DNA from: Corallium rubrum
Taxonomy: Eukaryota; Cnidaria; Anthozoa; Scleralcyonacea; Coralliidae
Assembly (NCBI GenBank): GCA_964035015.1
Contig: OZ036006.1
Span: forward strand, 248,001 to 312,000
Direction: 5' to 3'
Length of the DNA stretch: 64,000 nucleotides
The translations under genes were made by a program, and so were the position numbers. This document shows, piece by piece, positions 1-10,209 of the stretch. Numbering within the stretch: position 1 is the first letter of the stretch; each line of letters starts with the position of its first letter. The notes below the pieces were generated by a model. The model saw only the letters and a list, made by a program, of their open reading frames with translations. It was not told where the DNA came from and made no database searches.

Positions 1-2
1 AC

Positions 3-209
3 TCAGAAAACGAATATTTTGTGTCACCAGCTACTATAAAAGACGAAGAATCAAATGAGGATATGATTAAGCAGTTTTTGGTTGATGCTGATAGTGATGA
101 ACCATCAGATCATGATGCAGTCGAGAAGCGATCGTCGATGAGGTTCGTCGATGAGGTTACATTCCTTCGGGAAATATTGTCCAAAGCTTTGGCAGAGTGT
201 TACAGTTAA
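3..209 (+). CDS. Possible 3' end of an unrecognised gene (partial)
   Basis: The reading frame is open from the left edge of the window and ends at a TAA at about 207-209, giving about 68 residues. The peptide is rich in Asp, Glu and Ser, with a run DADSDEPSDHDAVEK, like the acidic tail of a nuclear or cytoplasmic protein. No domain is visible and no product can be named. A possible splice donor (GAG|GTTACA) lies near 155, so the exon may be shorter. The tandem repeat that follows shows no coding. Chance ORF cannot be excluded. Confidence 0.25.
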   Translation, partial: SENEYFVSPATIKDEESNEDMIKQFLVDADSDEPSDHDAVEKRSSMRFVDEVTFLREILSKALAECYS

Positions 210-1190
210 TAGTGAAACTTATACCGTTCGATAGAGCGTTAATTCTGTACAACAATGTGAATTAAAAAAAAAATCGTAGAATAGCAACGGAGAAAAATCT
301 ATTTGAACTGAGATGAGCGCCAAATATCAAATGGCAATTATCGGGTCAAACGCAATCAATCATATTTAAAGTATCCCTGAATCGTCTGTAGGTTTGTGCC
401 ATTCACGAAACTTCTACAGTTATATAGAGCGTTAAATACTCTACAACATATGTGAATTCGAAAAAATCGTATAGAATAGAACCCTGAAAAATCATAGTGT
501 TTTAGTCAAAAACTTTGTCGGAAATATAGAATTTAACGGGATTTAAATGGGATATATCATTACAGTTGAGCCACTGGATACCGCGTGTTTAAAGTATACC
601 CCTGAATCGTCTGTAGGTTTGTGCCATTCACGAAGCGTGTTTAAAGTATACCCCTGAATCGTCTGTAGGTTTGTGCCACTCAACAGTTATATAGAGCGTT
701 AAATTCTGTACAAGATATGTGAATTAGAAAACATGGTATAGAATAGCAACGGAGAAAAGGCTATTTGAACTGACATGAGCGCAAATATCAAATTGCATTA
801 TTAGGCTATTTACTTGACATACGGTCAAACACGGTCATATTTAAAGTAAATGCCTGAATCGTCTGTAGGTTTGTGCCATTTGGGAAACTTGCACGGTTAG
901 ATAGAGCGTTAAATTCTGTACAACGTATGTGAATTAGAACAAATCGTATAGAATAGCATGAACTGAGATGAGCGCAAATATCAAATTGCATTATTATGCT
1001 AGCTATCACTTGGCGTAGACGGTGTACAGTCAAACGCAATCATTTTAAAGTATCCCCGAATCGTCTGTAGGCTTGTGCCATTCACGAAACTCGTACAGCT
1101 AGACAGAACGTTAAATTATGTACAAGATATGTGAATTTGAAAAAATCGTATAGAATAGAACCCTGAAAATCGTAGTATTTTAATCCAAAA
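210..1190. repeat. Degenerate tandem repeat, unit roughly 200-250 bp
   Basis: The phrase CTGAATCGTCTGTAGG (or CCGAATCG...) recurs near 374, 603, 654, 853 and 1059, each time followed by TTGTGCCATTCACGAAAC, AGAGCGTTAAAT and CGTATAGAATAG. Units differ by substitutions and indels and one is shortened to about 50 bp. This is an old, decayed satellite-like array with no coding content. Confidence 0.75.
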
Positions 1191-1228
1191 CGAGGACTTC
1201 GTATGGCGGACGAAATATTGTAAACACG

Positions 1229-1440
1229 GTTTATTAGAAGTAATATTGGGCATTTCACTCGATTACATAGCATGTTCTAGGGATTTTAAGTGAAGGAAAA
1301 TTCGAGTGTAGAATATATACATTTTAAGACCAAACCGGGACCAGTTGCGAAAAATGCAACTACACAGGCCTTCCGGCAGGAATTGAACCCACGACCTTGC
1401 GATTCTAGTGCAATGCTCTGACCACTGAGCCACGGAGGCC
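1229..1440 (-). mobile_element. tRNA-derived SINE, full head and body
   Basis: On the minus strand the copy begins GGCCTCCGTGGCTCAGTGG (A-box-like) and continues to GTGGGTTCAATTCC (B-box-like, compare GGTTCRANNCC), then a body with GTTGCATTTTTCGCAAC. This is the standard layout of a SINE with an internal Pol III promoter. It is not a functional tRNA because the sequence after the B box runs into a long unrelated body. The 3' part is repeated in the next copy. Confidence 0.75.
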
Positions 1441-1503
1441 GTTGCCGAGAGCCTGATCGCGAGTTCTGTAAACATTAAGGTGGTAATGCCAGGAGAGAAT
1501 TGG

Positions 1504-1649
1504 GTTTATTAGAAGTAATATTGGGCATTTCACTCGATTACATAGCATGTTCTAGGGATTTTAGGTGAAGGAAAATTCGAGTGTAGAATATATACGTTTT
1601 AAGACCAAACCGGGACCAGTTGCGAAAAATGCAACTACACAGGCCTTGT
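1504..1649 (-). mobile_element. SINE body copy lacking the tRNA head
   Basis: Nearly identical to 1229-1375, which is the 3' body of the SINE just upstream, but it stops at AGGCCTT before the tRNA-like head. This fits 5' truncation during retrotransposition or a local duplication. Confidence 0.7.
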
Positions 1650-1817
1650 AAACACGATCGGAATAAAAATACTTGTTTCCATCGTTCAAACTGACAGCTC
1701 GTAGGTGACACCAAAAAATTCTGAGCTTTGATTGGCCCTGATGTAATTGTCGCGCATTGGTTAGAGTTACACCACAGCACACACTACAGGTCAGTGGTTA
1801 CCCAAAAAAGCTAACTC

Positions 1818-1868
<51 letters not shown>

Positions 1869-2198
1869 TACATGCTAAACCTTGTGGGGACCTGTGTAAA
1901 ATAACTTGCACAGAAGTCCTTATGAGGACCTGTGTATAAAAAACTTGCAAACCGTTCTGTGGGGACCCAAACAATGTATATATTGTGGGGACTTGGTAGT
2001 TACATACGTTAAAATGATTTAATAACTTACTTTTAATGAATTTAAACCCAAAGCGCGCTGGACTTACCAACAAACAACTTGAAACGCAGAGTTCTGGGTT
2101 TCCCGCCGGAACTTAATATTTTTCGCTAATAAAACCATTCAAAGTGTTTCCTTCTCATTATTTATTAACTTGCGCTCAAACTACAAGCTTTGCAAGGA
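1650..2198. repeat. (AC)n microsatellite at 1824-1864 and GTGGGGAC repeats
   Basis: About 20 AC dinucleotides at 1824-1864, followed to about 2000 by several imperfect copies of GTGGGGACCTGTGTA separated by ACTTGCA. No gene is visible. Confidence 0.75.
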
Positions 2199-2199
2199 C

Positions 2200-2732
2200 T
2201 TAAAGGGATATGGCAATAAAAATTATTTTTGTCTAATTTGTAAGAACATAAAGAATAGTTATGAAGTGCGTTTACAAATTTTCATTAGATCTTTTATTTT
2301 TTAAGAAATTCGGCATTATTTGCGTACGAATACGCTCGCCATCCGCCATTTTGGATATGCATATCTATCGTCAGATATGCATGACGTCACAAGCAGGGTA
2401 AAATTTGTCTAAACATTTCTTAATTTCCTAGGTATTTTAATGCAAAATCTTAAGTATTTTGATCTGATATATTTCAAATTGAAACTCTAACAATGTAAAA
2501 GAATTTTAGCTGACATTTCGCTACTGACTGCAATTTTTACAATGTTTACCCTGCTTGTGACGTCACTTAATTAGATCTAATTGTGAAACAAGATGGCGGA
2601 CGGCTTGTGTTTTTGTTCGCAAATATCTGAAAAAGTAAGCCAGCTAATGAAAATCTGTAAACGTACTTTCTAACTTTTCTACATATTCTTACAAATTGGA
2701 CAAAAATAATTTTTATTGCCATATCCCTTTAA
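2200..2732. mobile_element. Palindromic MITE with TTAA flanks
   Basis: The ends are AGGGATATGGCAATAAAAAT at the left and its reverse complement at the right, each flanked by TTAA. Pairing continues inward through GTAAGAA...TTTACA...TTTTCATTAG and resumes around the centre (GACGTCACAAGCAGGGTAAA with TTTACCCTGCTTGTGACGTC). The element is about 530 bp, folds on itself and has no ORF. TTAA target sites are typical of piggyBac and Kolobok; which one mobilised it is inference. Confidence 0.7.
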
Positions 2733-2938
2733 GACCAATAGTTCACGAGAGCTCTTGCGATAAATAACGCTAATTAAAATAACACCATCGCGGCATCGCA
2801 TTGTTACGGATATGAAATTCGAAGTTGTTTCGCATAGCGCCTTCGCCAGAGTCTAATGTTAGACTCAATAGTTATAACATATATATGTATCGATTCTTCA
2901 CAACATGATCAGGAAGCTTCAACAATAGAAGTATATAA
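2733..2938. other. No gene; degenerate hammerhead-like motif
   Basis: Minus strand at about 2822-2865 reads CTGGCGA, a short hairpin, then GAAAC, resembling the PLE-end motif seen elsewhere but with a changed core base. Nothing else recognised. Confidence 0.3.
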
Positions 2939-2948
2939 TAACAATAAC

Positions 2949-3024
<76 letters not shown>
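2939..3024. repeat. (AAT)n microsatellite
   Basis: About 28 ATA/AAT trinucleotides, uninterrupted for most of the run. Confidence 0.95.
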
Positions 3025-3059
3025 GTATATAATCGGAAACATCTAATAGATAATCCTAA

Positions 3060-3400
3060 TAAGCTACGTCATCCTGCCTTCCAGTTTTTTGCGTCTACGT
3101 TGCTATAGCAACAGTAGACGTTATGTAGGGTATTGTCACTTTTGTGACGTAATAGGTTTTTCCTCTATCAGATTCATCGGCGCGCGAAACGTTCGGAGCG
3201 AATTACATAGGCAATAGAAGCGAAGGTGTGCCGATGTTTTCCGATGTAGCTATGTGTGTAATGTGATTTAGTGAATATGGCGTCGACTGCTTTCTGCTGC
3301 ATTGCTTCTTCCATCTGTCTACGAAAAATTGAGTCATTGAAAACAAGTTGTTTCTTTTGATTTCGGGGAGATTTTATCAAGGTAAGGAAGTAATTATAAC
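3060..3400 (+). promoter_or_regulatory. Possible promoter and first exon of a host gene
   Basis: A locally GC-rich stretch contains CpGs (CGGCGCGCGAAACGTTCGG at about 3178), a palindrome GTTGCTATAGCAAC and a TGACGTAA site. A short ORF starting at an ATG near 3277 (MASTAFCCIASSICLRK...) ends after about 28 codons. A donor-like CAAG|GTAAGG follows near 3380. It might be a non-coding first exon, but no downstream exon was found. Confidence 0.2.
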
Positions 3401-4227
3401 TTATGCTGTGTTACATCAACGTTAATCTCTATGAAACTTGTGGAAACATGATGTAAATTGCCTGTTGTACTGGGCTATCTTTTAGATTGTATGTATCATC
3501 AGACTCATGAAATAGTTGTTTAAATGGAAATATCTACTTGCAGTTGTTTTACTTTTAACTCAAGGCATTTTGTCCTCAACGTTACTGTAAGCCCGACAGT
3601 TACAGACAAAACAGTTTATAGTTTCAAAAATAAATATAGAAAGGATACCCTAAAGGCCGTTGTCGCATTTAATAATATGCGTCAAAATAGTATGCACTAT
3701 ACTGTATGTAAGCTTATATTTTATTAAATGTGCAACTGTATATGCTATAAAGCAGTCCAACCAAGCGATCCTTTTCTTCAATAATGGAATCAAAAATTAA
3801 AGTCTTAGTATTAAAATGCTCCTACCACGATTATTATACTTTTTTGCTTCATAGATACATACATATACAGTATTCTTCCCTAAATGACCGATTTTTTTGT
3901 TTTCTGTTTTAGAAATATTGACTGACATGTGTTTATAGCTTGTGACAGTTGTTGCACAGGGACCAATGTGTTAGTGGTGACATTCTGATCAGACGTTATC
4001 TGTGTAGTGAATTATTGCATAACTCAAACTAAACAAACTTAACAAATTATTAAGTGAAGTGTGTGTAGTACAGTATATACATACAGTACGTTTAAGCTCG
4101 TAAATGTACCACATGCAATACATGTATACGTACATGTACAATTCATCAGATCACTTTAACTACATCTCATATGCAAACACTACCAGTTAGGAGTGCTATG
4201 ACTATGAATTTGCAACCTTACTGTAGC
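3400..4227. other. No recognised feature
   Basis: AT-rich sequence with no supported gene or repeat. Confidence 0.5.
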
Positions 4228-4330
4228 TCTCCATCTGACCCTCTCAATGGTTAGAGCATCTAACCAGTCATTAGAAGGTTGCAGACCCTGTGTGGGGCTC
4301 AGAAATTTTTTCTGAGTAATTGAGCTTGAC
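4228..4330 (+). mobile_element. tRNA-like SINE, old copy
   Basis: Contains ATGGTTAGAGCATCTAACC, then AGAAGGTTGCAGACCC and GGGGCTCAGAAATTTTTTCTGAGTAA. These match in order the copies at 9968-10200, with a decayed B box. Confidence 0.6.
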
Positions 4331-4684
4331 AAACGTCAGAATGTCTGTTATATATTGTGTAAGTATGTTGCATTATTACTGGATCCATTGTTTATGTAAT
4401 CGAGGTCAAAAATCTGCCAGTTTTAGTGAGAGCAAACATCTGTCTCAGTTTTAGCTGTTGTCGACTGCAATGATATGCAGACAGGATGTAACCAGTATGT
4501 AACTTATTATGACAGTATTATTTCTGCATGTGCATACACACAGTAGAAAATTCTCATGCTAAACTAGTCAAATATCAACAAACTGAAAAGTTCTTAATAT
4601 GTATTTTAGCAAATTAAATTGGCTATTTCCTGATTTGGTATATTGCTATGTCCTCTGTTATATTAATTACACATTTACACTGCC
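4331..4684. other. No recognised feature
   Basis: AT-rich, no gene supported. Confidence 0.5.
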
Positions 4685-4980
4685 TGTCAGTGTCAGTGTC
4701 AGTGTCAGTGTCAGTGTCAGTGTCAGTGTCAGTGTCAGTGTCAGTGTCAGTGTCAGTGTCAGTGTCAGTGTCAGTGTCAGTGTCAGTGTCAGTGTCAGTG
4801 TCAGTGTCAGTGTCAGTGTCAGTGTCAGTGTCAGTGTCAGTGTCAGTGTCAGTGTCAGTGTCAGTGTCAGTGTCAGTGTCAGTGTCAGTGTCAGTGTCAG
4901 TGTCAGTGTCAGTGTCAGTGTCAGTGTCAGTGTCAGTGTCAGTGTCAGTGTCAGTGTCAGTGTCAGTGTCAGTTTCAGTG
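4685..4980. repeat. (TGTCAG)n hexanucleotide array
   Basis: About 49 nearly perfect copies of TGTCAG. The hexamer has no stop codon in several frames, so long Ser-Val ORFs appear across it, but these are composition artefacts and not genes. Confidence 0.95.
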
Positions 4981-5589
4981 TCTTTGATGATTATTGCAAC
5001 CCATTCACGTGATCTGATTAACTGGACTCAATTTTCCTCCTGGTGCATGTAATGTGGATTTACTTAATATACAGGTAGTAGTCAGTTATGTCTTATCACA
5101 ATTACTATACAGGTAGTTGTTGTTATTAAATTGTATCATGAGAAAAACCAGATTATGTCAATAGATACCCATCATATTGGTTGATTTTTTGCTTGGCATA
5201 CACTGTTGACACACCAGTCACCATCATATTTGTTTTAGATGGCGTACAATGTCACGTGATTGCAAACGATGCACACTGTAGCCCTAAACGTAGACGCATG
5301 TACGCATTGCATACCTATTTTCATAACAATGTGGCAGAAAAAATACTATTATTTATATTAGTTATACTAATAACTAATGAAAACAATTGCCAGCAGGCTG
5401 GTCGATGACGGCAATGTAAAATCCAGTATCTAGCAGAAACCACGAATCGTTTACGTATTATTGCATACTTAAAGTATGTTTTTCTACATCCAAAAGCTTT
5501 AGAGTTCTAAAAGGATTTTGTCGCATAGTTTAAAATTAAACTCAACTAACAGCTTTTGCCGTCTCATGAGTTAACGTCGTCTTGCAGAC
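4981..5589. other. No recognised feature
   Basis: No supported gene. Only short ORFs without domain content. Confidence 0.45.
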
Positions 5590-5597
5590 GTGAAAAT

Positions 5598-6102
5598 CAG
5601 GGGCGTCCGCGGAGCGACACTAAAAGTGTGTGTGTGTGGGGGGGGGGGGGGGGGGGGGATTTTTAGGGGGGTCCGGGGGTATGGCCCCCATGAAATTTTG
5701 AAATCAAGGGTCTCTGAAATGCCATTTCCTGCATTTTAGGATAAGGATTTACAGAATTCTAAAGGTCCAAAGACGTCATAAAATACTCTAAAAACAACAC
5801 TTTTCTGGACATACTCCTTCAGGTATGCTTATTATTTTGTCCTGGGTCAGGCAATGTCAGGCTACATAGTAGATTGCCACGCGTAACTTGCAAGGAGAAA
5901 TGTTCTGAAATAATGTTTCATTCAGCAGCGATTTCATTTAATTCTTGTTTTGGTATGTATAAAAATTGTTTTCTTGTTGATTTTCTTAATCATAACTTTA
6001 TTACTGGCCTTGTTTATTACTGGCCTTGTTAAAAAGGGGGGGAGGACATATTCTGCCCCCACCCAGCAAACCCCCCCCCCCCCCCACTTCCGACGCCCCC
6101 TG
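5598..6102. mobile_element. hAT-type MITE with 8-bp target duplication
   Basis: The ends are CAGGGGCGTCCGCGG and CCGACGCCCCCTG, which is inverted CAGGGG(G)CGTC, and both sides carry GTGAAAAT (5590-5597 and 6103-6110). An 8-bp duplication and CAGGG termini are diagnostic of hAT elements. Inside there are long poly-G and poly-C runs (5636-5659 and 6071-6085) and no ORF, so it is non-autonomous. Confidence 0.8.
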
Positions 6103-6110
6103 GTGAAAAT

Positions 6111-6536
6111 GATCTGAACTTGTATGTAGAACGGGGGTAGCGTTAGGGTTACTCTTGAACTAAAATTTATTCATTTTCTTTGTCGTATGAGAAAAACTCC
6201 ATTGTATTAAATGCCGTTTTCCATTACGAGCGCTTTGCCCGCGCGGGCAAAGTTGGAAATTTCCAATTTCAAAGACAGCTACAGACTTAAGGACGTCGTC
6301 GTTGACGTTCGTTTCGTCAACAGGTCGAGAGCTAAGAAAATAAATAATAAAGGTGCTGTATCCTCAAACCCGATATACAATTATGATTTAAAACTTCAAG
6401 ATCTTTTTTCAAATTGCTGTCAGAATGCAAGAAGTGCCATTTGAGAGACGCAAATTTCAAAAAAAATAATTCCAAGCCTGAGGGGCATGCCCCCAGACAC
6501 CCCCATAATGCAGACCCACAGCAAGTTTGACAAAAC
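6111..6536. other. No gene; perfect 20-bp palindrome
   Basis: CTTTGCCCGCGCGGGCAAAG at about 6233-6252 is a perfect palindrome. Otherwise no feature is supported. Confidence 0.45.
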
Positions 6537-6610
6537 GAGCGAACGAACGAACGAGCGAACGAGCGAACGAGCGAACGAGCGAGCGAACGAACGAACGAAG
6601 GAACGAACAA
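6537..6610. repeat. (GAAC)n/(GAGC)n microsatellite
   Basis: Tetranucleotide repeats GAAC with scattered GAGC variants. Confidence 0.9.
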
Positions 6611-6927
6611 ATACGGAGAAAGCTGGGCATAGAAACCACTACTTAACACCAAAAAATATTCTGAAAATATGAATACTGCAATTAGCTTGGTCCTTTATTA
6701 CTGTAGAAGTATTACAATAATAGATATTACATATTTGACTTTTTTTTCTTTCCACGTTTTAATAATATAATGTTGTAACAGTTAATAATGCAACCAGTAT
6801 ATTTTCGTTCGGCTTTTTTCAGAAGCTGACCTTTATTTATTTGTTCTCCAAATGCTTCAAGAATGGCTTTTTTTCTTCTGTTGTCCAACATTTGACCAAC
6901 TCTCTCTTCCGTGCCTTTCTAGAACCT
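6611..6927. other. No recognised feature
   Basis: AT-rich; no gene supported. Confidence 0.5.
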
Positions 6928-7157
<230 letters not shown>

Positions 7158-7378
7158 AGTGATACGAGCACGGAAAAGAATCTGTAACAGAAAATGCGGA
7201 ATTTAAATTTTGTCAGACGTTATTGTTCAAACAATCATGTGATTGAGGCGAGACGTCTAGATATAATTATCATTCATAAAAAGAAGAAAATGTACCGAAT
7301 TGACTTGTAGATTTTGCAGTTCCCAATGATAGGAGGATGAACGAAAATAAAGTATAGAAAAAATTGAAAAGTATCATT

Positions 7379-7421
7379 ACCCAACGTTTCGACACTTCGA
7401 TCTAGTGACTTCATCAGGGGT
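7379..7421 (-). ncRNA. Hammerhead-ribozyme-like motif (solo PLE end)
   Basis: On the minus strand: ACCC, then CTGATGA, then a hairpin with arms GTCACT and AGTGTC (one mismatch), then GAAACGTT, then GGGT. CUGANGA and GAAA are the conserved hammerhead core, ACCC/GGGT would form stem I, and ACGU after GAA would be a two-pair stem III. One extra base sits at the foot of stem II. PLEs are known to carry hammerheads in their terminal repeats. No PLE ORF was seen next to it, so this is probably a remnant end. Confidence 0.5.
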
Positions 7422-8364
7422 GATCGTTGTGAAGACAGGTCTCATATTTATACTCATAGAACCATTGATTACGTTATCTATCTATCTTACTTTCATTAGT
7501 ATATTATTAATATTTAAACGACCTACTTCCGAGGACCTTTGACAATTTCAACGTACGAATTGATCAAGTACATAGTTATCATACTCGGAGTTCTAATCTT
7601 TATTATATGCGCCATTTTGTAGAACAAAACTTAGACAATTTTCTATTAGCTATCAAAGCCCTTTATTTTTCAATACCTTGAGGTCTGAAATTAAAAATAC
7701 CGTTCCTCGTCTTTGAACTGTCCTCGTCTAATATATCTGTATTTTCCCCATCTAATGAACTTTTCTACGCTGCTTATAATTTTGTAGACCCTTAATTTAA
7801 GTATCTTTTCTCTCTTCACGCCGCTCCAATTTACTCTAGTTTACTTTATTAATTTTACGAGGCAGTTCTAAATTTCGGTATAAGCATTAGTGGACAGTCT
7901 CGCCGATGTTTATATGTTCATCAATATCTGTATTGTTTAAAGATGGCCGACTGTAAAATGAAATGAAAAGCTTTGAGACCTCGTCGCAATACTGAATGCT
8001 GTGGACACACGATTGTCCCATCTCAGATAACAAGTTGTCATATGTCTATAAAGATTTGCCCAGCTGCAAGATCACCTCCCGTATTATTGCCGCAGACATC
8101 ATTGTCAGAGATAGACACTGCTAACCTAAGGCTTAAAGAGGCTCATTTGATTTGAAAGAAGGGACATACAATCAACTCACGAAACGAATGCACTGAAATA
8201 ACGGACCTCTTATTTTATTTTTTTATTTTTTTAAATACATTTTTTATATTTTACCACTTTAATTTTTTTAGTCCTTGTTTTAAAAATGCATACCATTAGT
8301 TTATACTACATAATTTGTTCAACACCCTGTACATATAAGCGACGGCTAGGCTTTATTTTCCGTG
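7422..8364. other. No recognised gene
   Basis: May be internal remnant of the element whose end is at 7379-7421, but no conserved ORF could be read. Confidence 0.35.
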
Positions 8365-8399
8365 TTTCTGATGATGTCGTAGAACGATGAAAGCTAAAA
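8365..8399 (+). ncRNA. Hammerhead-ribozyme-like motif (solo PLE end)
   Basis: TTT, then CTGATGA, a T, a hairpin with arms GTCGT and ACGAT around AGA, then GAAAGCTA, then AAA. It has the same order as the other PLE-end motifs here. Stem I is only three A-U pairs, so support is weaker. AATAAA follows at about 8409. Confidence 0.4.
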
Positions 8400-8661
8400 T
8401 CCTTTTAATAAATACAGTAACAATTGCTCATACCGAAAAAGATGGCGAATTGTAAATTTAATCACAATCCCTTGCGTGCAGTAAATATTATTTCTTGCAC
8501 AATTATTGGAAGATATGGTTTTAAAACAATCAACTTCGGTAGGAATGAAGTTCTTGCTTACTTAATCCATCTAACCGATGTTTAGTTGTTACTTGAGCTG
8601 ATTTCATGTCGCAAAGCATTGTGGTTAAATGTGCCGCCGCCATCTTTTTCGCCATCTTTGT

Positions 8662-8667
<6 letters not shown>
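8400..8667. other. No recognised feature
   Basis: Contains two AAGATGGCG-like stretches but no gene supported. Confidence 0.4.

Positions 8668-8739
<72 letters not shown>
8668..8739. repeat. (AT)n microsatellite
   Basis: About 36 AT dinucleotides next to a PLE; a shorter (AT)n lies at the other end of the PLE (9624-9644). Confidence 0.95.
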
Positions 8740-8741
<2 letters not shown>

Positions 8742-8830
8742 AATAAGTGTTTGTAACAAAAAGGCGTAAGGTTCTAGAGCGCTCGATACCATTATAGGTA
8801 GAGCGAAATATAATTAAGATTTAATGCTGA

Positions 8831-8872
8831 GTCGCTACTCCGAGTTTCACGCTTTCGCGATCTTCAGGCAAC
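8831..8872 (-). ncRNA. Hammerhead-like motif, left inverted arm of the PLE
   Basis: Inverted copy of the motif at 9563-9604, with the same core and stems. Confidence 0.55.
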
Positions 8873-9108
8873 TGACAGATTAGGTTTTTGCTATTCGTTA
8901 TATACATTGGCTACGTCATTAGCATTATTTAAGTTGGTGTTTAGTTACGTGTCGACACTTCGAAAATAATTCAGATCGTTTGTTCAAAAAGTTTTTCTTT
9001 TTTGCCTTCATCAATAAAAGTTTTTCTTCCAGACATAAATTGCATCGTTTTGATCCTGTCTTGTATGCCGCTACGTGCTTTATTACAGACCACTTGATGT
9101 GGTGGTCT

Positions 9109-9510
9109 GATGAATGTCCAATCGCTGGAAATTGTTTGGCAAAGAGCTTGGTTTACCAAGCCGAAGTAACGACAACAGACAACGGAGAAACAAAGAACTA
9201 TATAGGAGTAACGGCCAACGATTTCAAACAGAGATATCGCAACCATACCAAATCTTTCCGAAACGTAAAATACGCCAACGACACCGAGTTGTCGAAACAT
9301 ATCTGGAAATTGAAGAATGGAAACCGAGACCACCACATCAAGTGGTCTGTAATAAAGCACGTAGCGGCATACAAGACAGGATCAAAACGATGCAATTTAT
9401 GTCTGGAAGAAAAACTTTTATTGATGAAGGCAAAAAAGAAAAACTTTTTGAACAAACGATCTGAATTATTTTCGAAGTGTCGACACGTAACTAAACACCA
9501 ACTTAAATAA
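9109..9510 (+). CDS. PLE GIY-YIG endonuclease domain, partial
   Basis: About 133 residues ending at a TAA. Near the start Cys pairs (DECPIAGNC) precede LVYQAEV, the GIY-like strand, and then NYIGVTANDFKQRYRNH, the YIG strand and helix with the catalytic Arg position. Downstream KRCNLCLEEK and LNKRSELFSKCRH are the Cys- and His-rich tail seen in animal PLE-type nucleases. In an intact element this domain nicks target DNA to prime reverse transcription. Coding upstream of 9109 is replaced by the inverted arm; the frame happens to stay open through it, which makes a chance fusion and not a real N-terminus. The domain itself looks undamaged. The exact PLE clade is not assigned. Confidence 0.8.
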   Translation, partial: DECPIAGNCLAKSLVYQAEVTTTDNGETKNYIGVTANDFKQRYRNHTKSFRNVKYANDTELSKHIWKLKNGNRDHHIKWSVIKHVAAYKTGSKRCNLCLEEKLLLMKAKKKNFLNKRSELFSKCRHVTKHQLK

Positions 9511-9562
9511 TGATAATGACGTAGCCAATGTATATAACGAATAGCAAAAACCTAATCTGTCA

Positions 9563-9604
9563 GTTGCCTGAAGATCGCGAAAGCGTGAAACTCGGAGTAG
9601 CGAC
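9563..9604 (+). ncRNA. Hammerhead-ribozyme-like motif at PLE 3' end
   Basis: GTTGC, then CTGAAGA, a hairpin TCGC-GAAA-GCGT, then GAAACTCGGAGTA, then GCGAC. GUUGC/GCGAC pairs as stem I (one G-U), ACU-CGG-AGU forms stem III, and UA^ would be the cleavage site. This is the most complete type I hammerhead fold in the window. Confidence 0.6.
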
Positions 9605-9644
9605 TCAGCATTAAATCTTAATTATATATATATATATATATATC

Positions 9645-9965
9645 CGAGATGGAAGAAACAAGACCATACCATGACGAATCTCGTAATCGTATTATTACCG
9701 GAAGTTCAACATCGCCGGCACTATTTTACCAATCAAAGAACCGTTATCTTAAAGTACCTATCTCACGTTTGGGGATTTTACATATTCGTAATATTTGGGT
9801 CTTCCTGAGCAAAATCATAATATAGATTGTCAACCGAAAATTTCATCTTCATGGACTTTTTTGCTGTGAAAGTTACCCGATGTGATGTCACAAAAGGCAT
9901 TCCAAACCACTTTTCTTTTAGTTAAGTTGAGAAATTGACGTTAGTAATGATTGTCAGTTGTTTGC
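9645..9965. other. No recognised feature
   Basis: No gene or repeat supported. Confidence 0.45.
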
Positions 9966-9967
9966 TG

Positions 9968-10200
9968 TACAAGCTGTGTAAGTTGGTAATACTCAGAAAA
10001 ACTCTGAGCTCTAGGCGGGAAGCGAACCCGCAACCTTCTGAATGCTAGTCAGACGCTCTAACCATTCTGCCATCTGAGTTCTAGTGGTCCAATGGTTAGA
10101 GCGTCTGGCTAACATTCAGAAGGTTGCGGGTCCGATTCCCGCGTCCGATTCCCGCCTGGAGCTCAGAGTTTCTCTGAGTATTACCAACTTACACAGCTTG
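9968..10200. mobile_element. Two tRNA-like SINE copies, head to head
   Basis: The right copy (plus strand, about 10078-10200) reads ATGGTTAGAGCGTCTGG (A box) and GGTTGCGGGTCCGATTCCC (B box), then CTCAGAGTTTCTCTGAGTATTACC. The left copy (about 9968-10076) is the same on the minus strand. A 13-bp piece of the right B box (GTCCGATTCCCGC) is duplicated in tandem. The tRNA-like part lacks a complete acceptor stem, so this is SINE and not a tRNA gene. Confidence 0.75.
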
Positions 10201-10209
10201 TATTTAATG

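Larger units (their letters stand above)
8806..9625 (+). mobile_element. 5'-truncated Penelope-like element flanked by inverted copies of its 3' end
   Basis: The left arm (about 8806-9108, inverted) and right arm (about 9329-9625) are almost identical inverted copies of about 300 bp. The right arm includes the C-terminal coding end and 3' UTR. The 220 bp between the arms hold the rest of the surviving nuclease domain. Inverted partial copies of the terminus upstream of a 5'-truncated body are a known Penelope insertion structure. The reverse transcriptase is absent. The element lies between AT microsatellites. Confidence 0.8.

Noticed and set aside
1370-1440. tRNA gene on the minus strand
   Set aside because: tRNA-like head of a SINE; the body is repeated nearby without the head.
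4599-5052. Long Ser-Val ORFs
   Set aside because: Produced entirely by the (TGTCAG)n hexamer, in several frames at once.
8980-9108. N-terminus MFKKFFFFAF... fused to the PLE nuclease
   Set aside because: This is the antisense of the nuclease's own C-terminal coding sequence in the inverted arm; open by chance.
10060-10160. tRNA gene
   Set aside because: A and B boxes are present but acceptor and anticodon stems do not close, and the sequence continues into a repeated SINE body.
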